Shown here: piece after piece, positions 55,040 to 64,000 of the stretch
Numbering within the stretch: position 1 is the stretch's first letter
Layout: every line of letters starts with the position of its first letter
From: Marinobacterium aestuarii
GTDB taxonomy: Bacteria; Pseudomonadota; Gammaproteobacteria; Pseudomonadales; Balneatricaceae
Direction of reading: 5' to 3'
NCBI RefSeq assembly: GCF_001651805.1
Contig: NZ_CP015839.1
Coordinates: 4,154,001-4,218,000 of the forward strand
Length of the DNA: 64,000 nucleotides
Translations under genes and position numbers: made by a program
Notes under the pieces: model-generated
Database searches by the model: none
Told to the model about the DNA's origin: nothing
What the model saw: the letters and a program-made list of their open reading frames with translations, nothing else

Positions 55040-56242
55040 ATGAATCGGGATCTCGACAAGCTTCAGCCCTACCCGTTCGAAAAGCTGGCCACCCTGAAGG
55101 CGCAGGTCACGCCGCCCGCCGACAAGGCCCATATCGCCCTGTCCATCGGCGAGCCCAAGCACCCGTCGCCGGCCTTCGTGGCCAAGGCGCTGACCGACAA
55201 CATCGGCTACCTGGCGAATTACCCGACCACCGCCGGGTTGCCGGAACTGCGCCAGACCATTGCCGACTGGTGCAGCCGCCGCTTCAAGCTTGCCGCCGGC
55301 AGCCTGAGCGCCGAGCGCAATGTGATCCCGGTGAACGGCACCCGCGAAGCCATCTTCGCCTTTACCCAGGCTGCCGTTGAACGCAAGGCCGATGCCCTGG
55401 TGCTGTCGCCCAACCCCTTCTACCAGATCTACGAGGGTGCAGCCTACCTGGCCGGCGCCGAGCCGCTGTTTCTTAACTGCGATGCCGAGCGCAACTTCAT
55501 TCCGGACTTCGACGCCATCTCCGCCGACGTCTGGCAGCGCTGCCAGCTGCTGTTCCTGTGCTCGCCGGGCAACCCCACCGGCACCGTGATCGGTCGCGAC
55601 GTGCTGACCAAGCTGATTGCGCTGTCGGACGAGTACGACTTCATCATCGCCTCGGACGAGTGCTACTCCGAGATCTACTTCGACGAAGCCGAGCCACCGG
55701 TGGGTCTGCTGCAGGTCTGTGCCGAGCTTGGCCGGGACGACTACCGCAACTGCGTGGTGTTCCACAGTCTGTCCAAGCGCTCCAACCTGCCGGGCCTGCG
55801 CTCGGGCTTTATTGCCGGTGATGTCGCCCTGATGATGCCCTTCCTCAGCTACCGCACTTACCACGGCAGCTCCATGCCGGTGCAGCATCAGCTGGCCTCC
55901 ATCGCCGCCTGGAAGGACGAAGCCCATGTGCTGGAAAACCGCGACAAGTACCGCGAAAAGTTCAGCAAGGTCATCGAAATCCTCGCCCCGGTGATGGACG
56001 TGCGCATGCCGGATGCCGGCTTCTACCTCTGGGCGCCTACGCCCATCGAAGACGACCGTTTCGCCCAGGGCCTGTTCGAGCAGCAGAACGTTACCGTGCT
56101 GCCGGGACGCTACCTGTCCCGCGAAGCCGATGGCCGCCTGCCGGGCGCAGGTTTTGTGCGCATGGCACTGGTCGCCACGGTTGAGGAATGTGTTGAAGCG
56201 GCGCAGCGTATCCGTGCCTACGTCCAAAGCCTGAACGCCTGA
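55040..56242 (+). CDS. dapC: N-succinyldiaminopimelate aminotransferase
   Basis: 400 residues of fold type I PLP enzymes. [17 protein letters not shown] at the start, [41 protein letters not shown], and the Schiff-base Lys in [19 protein letters not shown]. It is the DapC type found in pseudomonads rather than ArgD-like. It forms succinyl-diaminopimelate for lysine and peptidoglycan synthesis. dapD and dapE follow downstream. Confidence 0.93.
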   Translation: MNRDLDKLQPYPFEKLATLKAQVTPPADKAHIALSIGEPKHPSPAFVAKALTDNIGYLANYPTTAGLPELRQTIADWCSRRFKLAAGSLSAERNVIPVNGTREAIFAFTQAAVERKADALVLSPNPFYQIYEGAAYLAGAEPLFLNCDAERNFIPDFDAISADVWQRCQLLFLCSPGNPTGTVIGRDVLTKLIALSDEYDFIIASDECYSEIYFDEAEPPVGLLQVCAELGRDDYRNCVVFHSLSKRSNLPGLRSGFIAGDVALMMPFLSYRTYHGSSMPVQHQLASIAAWKDEAHVLENRDKYREKFSKVIEILAPVMDVRMPDAGFYLWAPTPIEDDRFAQGLFEQQNVTVLPGRYLSREADGRLPGAGFVRMALVATVEECVEAAQRIRAYVQSLNA

Positions 56243-56267
56243 ACGCCTGAAGAAAACCGGAGCCCGC

Positions 56268-56615
56268 ATGATCAGCCTGTACGGAATCAAGAACTGCGAC
56301 ACCATCAAGAAGGCCCGCAAGTGGCTTGAAAGCAACGGCATCGACTACCGCTTTCACGACTACCGCAGCGATGGCCTGGAGCGCGCCCAGCTGGAAAGCT
56401 GGGCCGCGGAGCTGGGCTGGGAGGCGCTGCTGAACAAGCGCGGCACCACCTGGCGTACCCAGCCGGACAGCGTCAAGAACAGTATCGATGAAGCCAGCGC
56501 CATCAGCCTGATGCTGCAGCAGCCGGCCATGATCAAGCGGCCGTTGCTGGATACCGGCACGGCACGGCATCTGGGTTTCAAAGACGCCGATTACGCGACC
56601 TGGCTGCAGGGCTGA
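56268..56615 (+). CDS. ArsC/Spx-like protein (YffB type)
   Basis: 115 residues, thioredoxin-fold ArsC-like. [19 protein letters not shown] with a single N-terminal Cys (no CxxC), [11 protein letters not shown] and [16 protein letters not shown]. YffB proteins probably act as glutathione-linked reductases rather than arsenate reductases. GGAG precedes the ATG. Sits between dapC and dapD, as seen in other pseudomonad-like genomes. Confidence 0.85.
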   Translation: MISLYGIKNCDTIKKARKWLESNGIDYRFHDYRSDGLERAQLESWAAELGWEALLNKRGTTWRTQPDSVKNSIDEASAISLMLQQPAMIKRPLLDTGTARHLGFKDADYATWLQG

Positions 56616-56659
56616 TCCCGCACCCCAAATTATTTTTTAAACGATTACGGAGTAACAGC

Positions 56660-57691
56660 ATGACAAATTTTGCATTCGGCCTGGGTATTGGCACCAAATC
56701 CGCCAGCGGTGAATGGCTGGAGGTGTACTACAACGCCCCGCTGCTTAACGCCTCGGCCGAGCTGATCAAGGCCGTTGCCAGCGCCGTGGGCTACACCGGC
56801 GGCAACCAGACGCTGGAAGTCGAGCAGTCCCAGCTCAAGGCCCTGGAAGCGGCCTTCCTGTCGGTGGACGCCGAAGACCAGGCCGAGATTGTCGAAGTTC
56901 TCGAAGGCTCGCGCCAGCCGCTGGTCCTCTGCATTCTGGAAACCGACGCAGAGCCCGCCACCACCGCCGAGGTGTACCTCAAGCTCAGCCTGCTGTCCCA
57001 CCGTCTGGTCAAGCCCCACGGTCTCAACCTGGCCGGCATGTTCGGTAAGCTGCCCAACGTCGCCTGGACCACCGAAGGCGCCATTGCCCTGGATGAGCTG
57101 CCCAAGCGCCAGCTGGCCGCCCGCGCTCAGGGTCGTGTGCTGGATGTGCACTGCGTCGACAAATTCCCCAAGATGACCAACTACGTGGTGCCGGCCGGTA
57201 TCCGCGTGGGTGATGCCGCGCGCATCCGCCTGGGTGCCCATGTGGGCGAAGGCACTACCGTGATGCACGAAGGCTTCATCAATTTCAACGCCGGCACCCT
57301 GGGTGTCTCCATGGTTGAAGGCCGCATTTCGGCTGGCGTCGTGGTCGGTAATGGTTCGGATCTGGGGGGCGGCTGCTCCACCATGGGTACACTCTCCGGC
57401 GGTAACAACGTGGTGATTTCCGTGGGCGAAAACTGCCTGCTGGGCGCCAATGCCGGCCTCGGCCTGCCGCTGGGCGACCGCTGCACCATCGAAGCGGGCC
57501 TGTACCTGACCGGCAGCTCCAAGGTTGCCCTGCTGGACGACCAGAACAACGAAGTCGCCGTACTCAAGGCCTCGGAACTGGCCGGCAAGCCGGACATGCT
57601 GTTCCGTCGCAACTCACTGACCGGCCGCATCGAAGCCAAGACCAACAAGAGCGCCATCGAACTCAACGCCGAGCTGCACAAGCACAACTAA
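56660..57691 (+). CDS. dapD: 2,3,4,5-tetrahydropyridine-2,6-dicarboxylate N-succinyltransferase, long form
   Basis: 343 residues. Left-handed beta-helix hexapeptide repeats fill about 180-290 (VGDAARIRLGAHVGEGTTVM, GSDLGGGCSTMGTLSGGNNV). The 180-residue N-terminal extension identifies the long DapD type of pseudomonads rather than the 274-residue E. coli form. It uses succinyl-CoA. GGAG precedes the ATG, and a hairpin follows. Confidence 0.93.
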   Translation: MTNFAFGLGIGTKSASGEWLEVYYNAPLLNASAELIKAVASAVGYTGGNQTLEVEQSQLKALEAAFLSVDAEDQAEIVEVLEGSRQPLVLCILETDAEPATTAEVYLKLSLLSHRLVKPHGLNLAGMFGKLPNVAWTTEGAIALDELPKRQLAARAQGRVLDVHCVDKFPKMTNYVVPAGIRVGDAARIRLGAHVGEGTTVMHEGFINFNAGTLGVSMVEGRISAGVVVGNGSDLGGGCSTMGTLSGGNNVVISVGENCLLGANAGLGLPLGDRCTIEAGLYLTGSSKVALLDDQNNEVAVLKASELAGKPDMLFRRNSLTGRIEAKTNKSAIELNAELHKHN

Positions 57692-57708
57692 GGCCCGCCT
57701 TGCACGCC

Positions 57709-59765
<2,057 letters not shown>

Positions 59766-59769
<4 letters not shown>

Positions 59770-60044
59770 CAGCCTCTGCCATAAAACGCTGGCTACTGCG
59801 CCGCGCAGACAGGCCGCAACAAAACCTGCTACTTTTACTGCTCGGGTTCGGCCTTTTCGCCCCCGGCATTGGCCTGATTGTAATGGCCGAATTCCTGCTC
59901 GCCGCATCCTGGCAACAGGAACTGCTGGCGCTGCTCGGGTTGATCCTCAGTGTTGCGGGCAGCATACTGGCAGCCATTGGCTATATCAGCCTGAGCCTGC
60001 TGCGCCTTTACCGATTCCTCAACGACGACCGAAACCATGACTGA
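59766..60044 (+). CDS. Small two-helix membrane protein, unknown
   Basis: 92 residues with two membrane helices (about 20-42 and 48-74: LLLLLLGFGLFAPGIGLIVM, then LLALLGLILSVAGSILAAIG). The start is GTG overlapping the rlmA stop (GTGA). It overlaps the next gene by 8 bp. No family recognised; coupling suggests a shared transcript. Confidence 0.6.
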
Positions 60045-60423
60045 TCCACGCCACCCCGATATCGAGATCTACGTCAAAAACTGCTCCCTCGAGCAACTGG
60101 AAAACTGGATTAAATCCCACAGTTCCGGCCTCGAAAGGCGCTTCAATCAGGGCCTGATCTATGAGTACGGCTGCACCATGGACTCCGCCCCGGTTGAAGT
60201 GATGATCCACCAGAAGGTGGTCGGCAAGGCCTGGACCAGCGTCTGGTTCAAGTCCGACCGCACACCCTGGAGCAAAGATCTGGACTGTGCACTGGATGCA
60301 TTCGCCGCGCTTGAAACCGAGGTTCGCTGCATCGCCGCCGGCTGGAGTAATGGTCAGGATCCCGATGAATGGTGGGAAATAACCACCGGTCAACCCGAGA
60401 AAATTCAATGGCGTACCGAGTAG
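60037..60423 (+). CDS. Conserved-looking cytoplasmic protein, unknown
   Basis: 128 residues. It has CSLEQLENWIKSHSSGLERRF, then EVMIHQKVVGKAWTSVWFKS and the tail DEWWEITTGQPEKIQWRTE. No signal, helix or known motif. It overlaps the genes on both sides (8 and 16 bp), so it belongs to the dapE-rlmA run. Confidence 0.6.
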   Translation: MTDPRHPDIEIYVKNCSLEQLENWIKSHSSGLERRFNQGLIYEYGCTMDSAPVEVMIHQKVVGKAWTSVWFKSDRTPWSKDLDCALDAFAALETEVRCIAAGWSNGQDPDEWWEITTGQPEKIQWRTE

Positions 60424-61250
60424 CACCCAGCACCCGAACCCTGCTCTGTGCAGCCCTGCTGACACTGGCGGGCTGCTCCGTCCTGCCCCTGCCTGTCGGC
60501 ACCCTGCCGGCAGACCCGGTGCGGGCCGAGCAACAGTACCGCGAAGGCCTGAGCTACACCCAGGGCGTTGGCGTCAGTCAGGATTACGCCCGCGGCATGC
60601 AGGCTTTCAAGCAGGCTGCACGCCTGGGTTCGGCCGATGCCGCCTATATGGCGGGCATGGGCTACCTGACCGGCAGAGGTGTGGCAGCGGATGATGCCAG
60701 CGCCGCCCGCTGGCTCGAAATTGCCAACCGCGGCGGCCACACGCCGGCGACCTTCCAGCTGGGCAAGTTGTATCTCAATGGCAAGGGGGTCGACCAGGAC
60801 AGAGCCTGGGGCGCCCTGCTACTGGGGCTGGCCGCCGTAAACGGGCATTCCCAGGCCATGCTGGAGCTGGCCGTCTGCTATCGCGCCGGCATTGGTGTGC
60901 CGGCGGATGCGGGTCTTGCCTGGTACTGGGCCGACCAGGCCGGGCGCAATGACAGCAACCCGCTGATACAAACCGTTACGGCAAGGCTCTATCGGGACAG
61001 CAGCCCGGCCCAGCGCCAAAACGCCAGCTCCCGTGCGACCTCCGCCCAAAAACGCCCCCTGGGCCTGGCCGGTACAACCTACACCCAGTTGCAGCTGAAA
61101 CAGCAGGGCTATAACCCGGGCCCGGCCGATGGCCTCTGGGGACCCGCCAGCAGCCGGGCGCTGGATGCATTTCGCAATGCCCACTCCCTGCCCGCAGGCG
61201 GTGTACCCGACAATGCCGATATGCTGCGCCTGCGCGCCCTTTCCAACTGA
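60408..61250 (+). CDS. Lipoprotein with Sel1 repeats and C-terminal peptidoglycan-binding domain
   Basis: 280 residues. Lipobox LLCAALLTLAGCSVLP. Sel1-like repeats cover about 40-175 (QQYREGLSYTQGVGVSQDYA, AAYMAGMGYLTGRGVAADDA, and two more), then a linker. The C-terminal peptidoglycan-binding fold has YTQLQLKQQGYNPGPADGLW and TSRALDAF-type helices. It probably sits in the outer membrane, touching the wall. It overlaps the previous gene by 16 bp, and a strong terminator follows. Confidence 0.8.
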   Translation: MAYRVAPSTRTLLCAALLTLAGCSVLPLPVGTLPADPVRAEQQYREGLSYTQGVGVSQDYARGMQAFKQAARLGSADAAYMAGMGYLTGRGVAADDASAARWLEIANRGGHTPATFQLGKLYLNGKGVDQDRAWGALLLGLAAVNGHSQAMLELAVCYRAGIGVPADAGLAWYWADQAGRNDSNPLIQTVTARLYRDSSPAQRQNASSRATSAQKRPLGLAGTTYTQLQLKQQGYNPGPADGLWGPASSRALDAFRNAHSLPAGGVPDNADMLRLRALSN

Positions 61251-61299
61251 GCGGCGGCTTCTGACAACTAACCTGGTCTGACAATAGTGTTCCATAACG

Positions 61300-61327
61300 A
61301 AAAACAGCGCCCGAGGGCGCTGTTTTT
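61300..61327. terminator. Bidirectional rho-independent terminator
   Basis: AAAAACAGCGCC-CGAG-GGCGCTGTTTTT, a perfect 12-bp stem flanked by A and T runs, between the Sel1 gene (+) and the Gly/Asn-repeat gene (-). Confidence 0.9.
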
Positions 61328-61383
61328 ACGACTGTTTTTTACAGCCGTTATTTCCGACTGCTGTGTTCCGGTAATCAAGCCGC

Positions 61384-62322
61384 CTAAGGCTGTACCGCAA
61401 CCTGCTCTTGTGCGATGCCCAGCAGTGATTGCAGCTCGGCGATAACTTCATCGGGGATATCTTCCACGCTGTCATACTTGTTGGCCGCCGCCGCCAGTGA
61501 TTCAGCTTCGGTCACCGCCGCCGCTTCAAGCTCGGCCTCAGCAGCCATTTTCTCTGCGTCCAGTGTCGCGATTTCACCTTCAAGCGCCATGGCCTGAGCC
61601 TCGACCTCGGCATTCGCGGTATTGATCGCTTCCAGATCAGCGGTCAATTCGCCCAGCGTTACCGTTTTATCAGCTATTTCCTGCTCATCTGCGACGGGAT
61701 CCAGCGATTCGATCTCCGCGGTCAAAGCCGCAATATCGGCTTCCAGAGCAGCAGTATCGGTTTGCTCCAGCCCATCCAGCTCGGCCTGCAAATCCGCCAG
61801 CTGGATATCTAGATCCGCAATTTCTGCGCTCAGCTCGCGCCCCGCCAGTACCGCCTGCTCATACTGCGCGATCAGGCCGACACGGGAGTTGGGGTTGGCA
61901 TTAAGACGCGCATTGGCCGATGCGTGGGCCGCATTCAGGCTACCCAGGGCACTGGCGATGGCACCATGGTTGTTACCCAGGGACTTGTGCTCATTTTTTG
62001 AGCTCCTGTCAGCCTTGTCGGATTTATCCGAGCGGGATGAAGCTTGGCTATTGCCACCGTTATTGCCGCCACTGCTGCCGGAGCTACTGCTGTCGGCGCT
62101 GCTACTGTTACCGCCGCCGTTGCCTCCGCCATTGCCTCCGCCATTGCCACCACCGTTACCGCCGCCGTTGCCGCCACCATTACCGCCACCTTCACCATTT
62201 TTGGCGAAGGCGCTGGAACCGCTGCCAAGGCCTGTCACCGAATCCAGCATCGGTGGCATAACCAGCAGGGCCGCTGCCAGTGCAACGCCATTGAGGCTCA
62301 AAATAGTCTTGTTCATTTTCAT
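61384..62322 (-). CDS. Secreted protein with GGGN repeats and long coiled coil, function unknown
   Basis: 312 residues. Signal peptide (KTILSLNGVALAAALLVMPP and SAFA cleavage region), then EGGGN followed by six further GGGN units (residues about 44-72). A Ser/Asn/Asp-rich charged linker follows (SSRSDKSDKADRSSKNEHKS), and from about 185 to 300 a Glu/Ala-rich coiled coil (ELSAEIADLDIQLADLQAEL and similar). No enzymatic motif. It may be an extracellular or periplasmic structural protein. AAGGAG precedes the ATG at 62322; a hairpin abuts that site. Confidence 0.7.
   Translation of the reverse strand: MKMNKTILSLNGVALAAALLVMPPMLDSVTGLGSGSSAFAKNGEGGGNGGGNGGGNGGGNGGGNGGGNGGGNSSSADSSSSGSSGGNNGGNSQASSRSDKSDKADRSSKNEHKSLGNNHGAIASALGSLNAAHASANARLNANPNSRVGLIAQYEQAVLAGRELSAEIADLDIQLADLQAELDGLEQTDTAALEADIAALTAEIESLDPVADEQEIADKTVTLGELTADLEAINTANAEVEAQAMALEGEIATLDAEKMAAEAELEAAAVTEAESLAAAANKYDSVEDIPDEVIAELQSLLGIAQEQVAVQP
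62107..62190. repeat. 12-bp coding tandem repeat, seven units (GGGN)
   Basis: Seven 12-bp units encode GGGN in the secreted protein. Third codon positions differ among units, so the repeat has drifted synonymously while keeping the peptide, a sign of selection on the protein. Confidence 0.85.
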
Positions 62323-62337
62323 TATTATGCTTCTCCT

Positions 62338-62426
62338 TTTCACTGAGGCCCAGTGAAACAGCTTTTCCGGGCTTAAACCAGTGTCTCAAATCAGCGGCAA
62401 AGGCCGCGCAGTGGCCCTTTCGGGCC
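62338..62426 (-). promoter_or_regulatory. Hairpins in the leader of the GGGN-repeat gene
   Basis: CAGTGAAA and TTTCACTG (62338-62358) form an 8-bp stem overlapping the Shine-Dalgarno flank. GGCCC-GAAA-GGGCC (read on the minus strand, 62413-62426) is a GNRA-capped hairpin further upstream. The rest of 62323-62610 shows no gene. The pairs suggest translational control, unproven. Confidence 0.45.
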
Positions 62427-62610
62427 CCGAGTTACTCCAGCTACAACTGGTGACTACTGCTACGTCCTTGCCAGCCGTGGACCACAGCGAAAAAACATCC
62501 ACGCCTGCAGCCTGCATTGCACACCAAACTGTAGCCTTAATTAGCAAATATTCAACAAAACGGGCACGACCCTGTGTCCATATTACGACAACTCCAGCCA
62601 ATACGACGCC

Positions 62611-63492
62611 TCAACGGCGCCGGAACTGCTGCAAGATCACACCACCAATAATCAGCCCCAATCCGGGATAAACCGATGGATGAATCGACTCGCCCAGCAC
62701 CTGGGCAATAAATATCAGTGACAGAAACGGCGACAGGAAAATCAGATTACCAATGCGACTGGCATGGGTTGCCGTCTTTAGCGCCGAGAGCCAGAGCATA
62801 AAGGTAATGCCCATCTCAAACAGACCCACATAGACCGCCGCTCCCACACCGCTCCAACCTGCCGGCACGCCATCGTTAAACCAGGCGGTGACCAGCACCC
62901 AGGGCAGCCCCGTCAGAAAGCACAGCAGCAGGCCCACCACTGGCGCATCGTCGCTGCGCGCGTTATAGATCCAGTACAGCGCCCAGAGCACGGTGCTACC
63001 CAGCGCCAGAGACACACCCAGCGGACTGTCGAACTGCAGCGACAGAATATCCCCGCGGGTGGCTATCACCAGCACCCCGACATAGCCCAGCAGCATGGCT
63101 AGAAAATCACGTCCATACAGACGCTGCCCCAGCAGTGGCACCGCCAGCAGCGACAGGGTCAGCGCCCATGTATAGTTAAGCGGTTGCGCCTGCTGTGCAG
63201 GCAAAAGGTCATACGCCTTGAACAACACCAGGTAGTAGAAGAACGGATTCAGAAACCCCAGGCCCAGATAACGCCAGCGGTTGTTCCGCCAGGCAAGTGC
63301 CAGTTCGCTCCAGCGCCGCTGAATACTGACCGCGACGATCAGCACCAGGGTCGACACCATCGAGGCGACCGCCAGCAGCTGCAAAGGCGTGAGGTGCGCC
63401 AGCGCCAGTTTAAAGGCCGTGGCCACCGTGGACCACAACAGGACAGCGCCAAGCCCCAATACCAGCGCCCGTCCCTGTGACTTTGTACTCAT
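62611..63492 (-). CDS. EamA/DMT-family transporter
   Basis: 293 residues, ten membrane helices. LGLGAVLLWSTVATAFKLAL at the start, LGLGFLNPFFYYLVLFKAYD, and the second repeat's SPFLSLIFIAQVLGESIHP. It probably exports a metabolite. GAGG precedes the ATG at 63492; the upstream 21-codon extension is rejected. Confidence 0.88.
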   Translation of the reverse strand: MSTKSQGRALVLGLGAVLLWSTVATAFKLALAHLTPLQLLAVASMVSTLVLIVAVSIQRRWSELALAWRNNRWRYLGLGFLNPFFYYLVLFKAYDLLPAQQAQPLNYTWALTLSLLAVPLLGQRLYGRDFLAMLLGYVGVLVIATRGDILSLQFDSPLGVSLALGSTVLWALYWIYNARSDDAPVVGLLLCFLTGLPWVLVTAWFNDGVPAGWSGVGAAVYVGLFEMGITFMLWLSALKTATHASRIGNLIFLSPFLSLIFIAQVLGESIHPSVYPGLGLIIGGVILQQFRRR

Positions 63493-63586
63493 GCGTGCCT
63501 CACTCCCTTGATTCAGACTCTGCGCCAGGGCCGGCAGTCTAAACGGGATCAGCACAGAAGCAAATTCAACAGACGCCGGACAGGGT

Positions 63587-64000
63587 TCAGGCGGATAACT
63601 GCACCCGGGCTCCGGCGATCTGATCCAGCATCAGGCGACCACTGGACATCAGCGCCACCTGCTCAAACTGATCCTGCGCCTGGCGTGCCTGGCCCGGCGT
63701 GCGGGCGGCTGTATCCAGATAACTGCACAACATCGCAAACTCGCCGGTCTGGTGCTCGCTGACCGCCTGGTTCAGCTGCCCGGTGAGCTCAGCTGTATAA
63801 AAATCATTGGGATCAGGGAAACCTGGCCGCGCCGGCACAGATGCCTCGAGCAGCGGCTGGGCCGGTAACGCAGGGTACTGCAGCTGATTGACCGAAATCA
63901 GGCTCAGCAGCAACGAGAACTCGGCGCCATTACCCGCCTGCACCGCCGGCGTAAGACCGCAGGTGTAGGTTTCAATACGGCTCTGAATCGGGTCGGTATA
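63587..64000 (-). CDS. Protein of unknown function, N-terminal part outside window
   Basis: The last 137 residues are visible; the frame runs open to the window edge. It starts with YTDPIQSRIETYTCGLTPAV here. It has no membrane segment, and contains SLLLSLISVNQLQYPALPAQ and FYTAELTGQLNQAVSEHQTG. I do not recognise it. It lies 95 bp upstream of the EamA gene on the same strand. Confidence 0.55.
   Translation of the reverse strand, partial: YTDPIQSRIETYTCGLTPAVQAGNGAEFSLLLSLISVNQLQYPALPAQPLLEASVPARPGFPDPNDFYTAELTGQLNQAVSEHQTGEFAMLCSYLDTAARTPGQARQAQDQFEQVALMSSGRLMLDQIAGARVQLSA

Noticed and set aside
55031-56341. 436-codon minus-strand frame over dapC
   Set aside because: Shadow of dapC, which has all PLP-enzyme motifs.
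61622-62356. 244-codon plus-strand Pro/Leu-rich frame
   Set aside because: Shadow of the GGGN-repeat and coiled-coil gene, produced by its repeats.

Overview
The window looks like a chromosomal segment from a GC-rich (roughly 60%) gammaproteobacterium, probably an oceanospirillalean/pseudomonad-type marine or environmental bacterium. The basis is a set of recognisable families: YbiT-type ABC-F protein, LetA/LetB lipid-transport pair, long-form DapD with DapC and DapE, RlmA, PdxH, TRAP and NCS2 transporters, and Shine-Dalgarno starts. This is inference from protein resemblance; there is no rRNA marker. I saw no tRNA, rRNA, CRISPR array, insertion sequence or prophage. Most of the window is core-genome content, with a few accessory modules.

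Layout. 1-9.6 kb: a truncated membrane protein, RsuA-like pseudouridine synthase, a FAD oxidoreductase, a 38-residue basic protein behind two hairpins, a TrmH-type methyltransferase, an NCS2 nucleobase permease behind a structured leader, two heptanucleotide tandem arrays, a cold-shock gene with a long leader, a fused MsrB-MsrA and YbiT. 9.6-10.0 kb: three 122-bp direct repeats upstream of ybiT. 10.2-16.3 kb: a DJ-1/PfpI protein, a ribbon-helix-helix protein, and a divergent XRE regulator facing an AGCS symporter-aspA-ansA operon, with three GCGCCA hexamers exactly 10 bp apart between them. 16.4-18.6 kb: a minimal mercury module (merR facing merF-merA) with a recognisable mer operator and a 22-codon leader ORF coupled to merF. 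19.2-25.9 kb: a tight six-gene operon encoding a ferric/organophosphate-type ABC importer together with a beta-CASP metallo-hydrolase, a histidine phosphatase and a T4-Pnkp-like 3'-phosphatase, facing a DeoR-family regulator. This is the best candidate for an undescribed system.

25.9-42 kb: an orphan histidine kinase with a decayed ATPase domain, a DUF2726 protein, an EamA exporter reading through a hairpin, PBP4-like carboxypeptidase, lipoproteins, acyltransferase, GFA enzyme, Ycf46-like AAA ATPase, pirin, a TRAP transporter, an SMR pump and a lytic-transglycosylase-like lipoprotein. 42.1-42.9 kb: an AT-rich pocket with one small orphan gene. 42.9-52.9 kb: GDSL lipase, SlyD-like PPIase, carboxylesterase, pdxH, letA-letB plus a linked lipoprotein, glycerate-kinase-like protein, alpha/beta hydrolase and PilZ protein. 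53.1-64 kb: fumC, a repetitive hairpin element, the lysine/diaminopimelate genes dapC-arsC-like-dapD-dapE running into rlmA and three overlapping small genes, then a Gly/Asn-repeat coiled-coil secreted protein, a second EamA transporter and a truncated gene.

Starts were chosen from Shine-Dalgarno spacing, overlaps and remembered family N-termini. Family names come from motifs and recollection of homologues, not from a database search.
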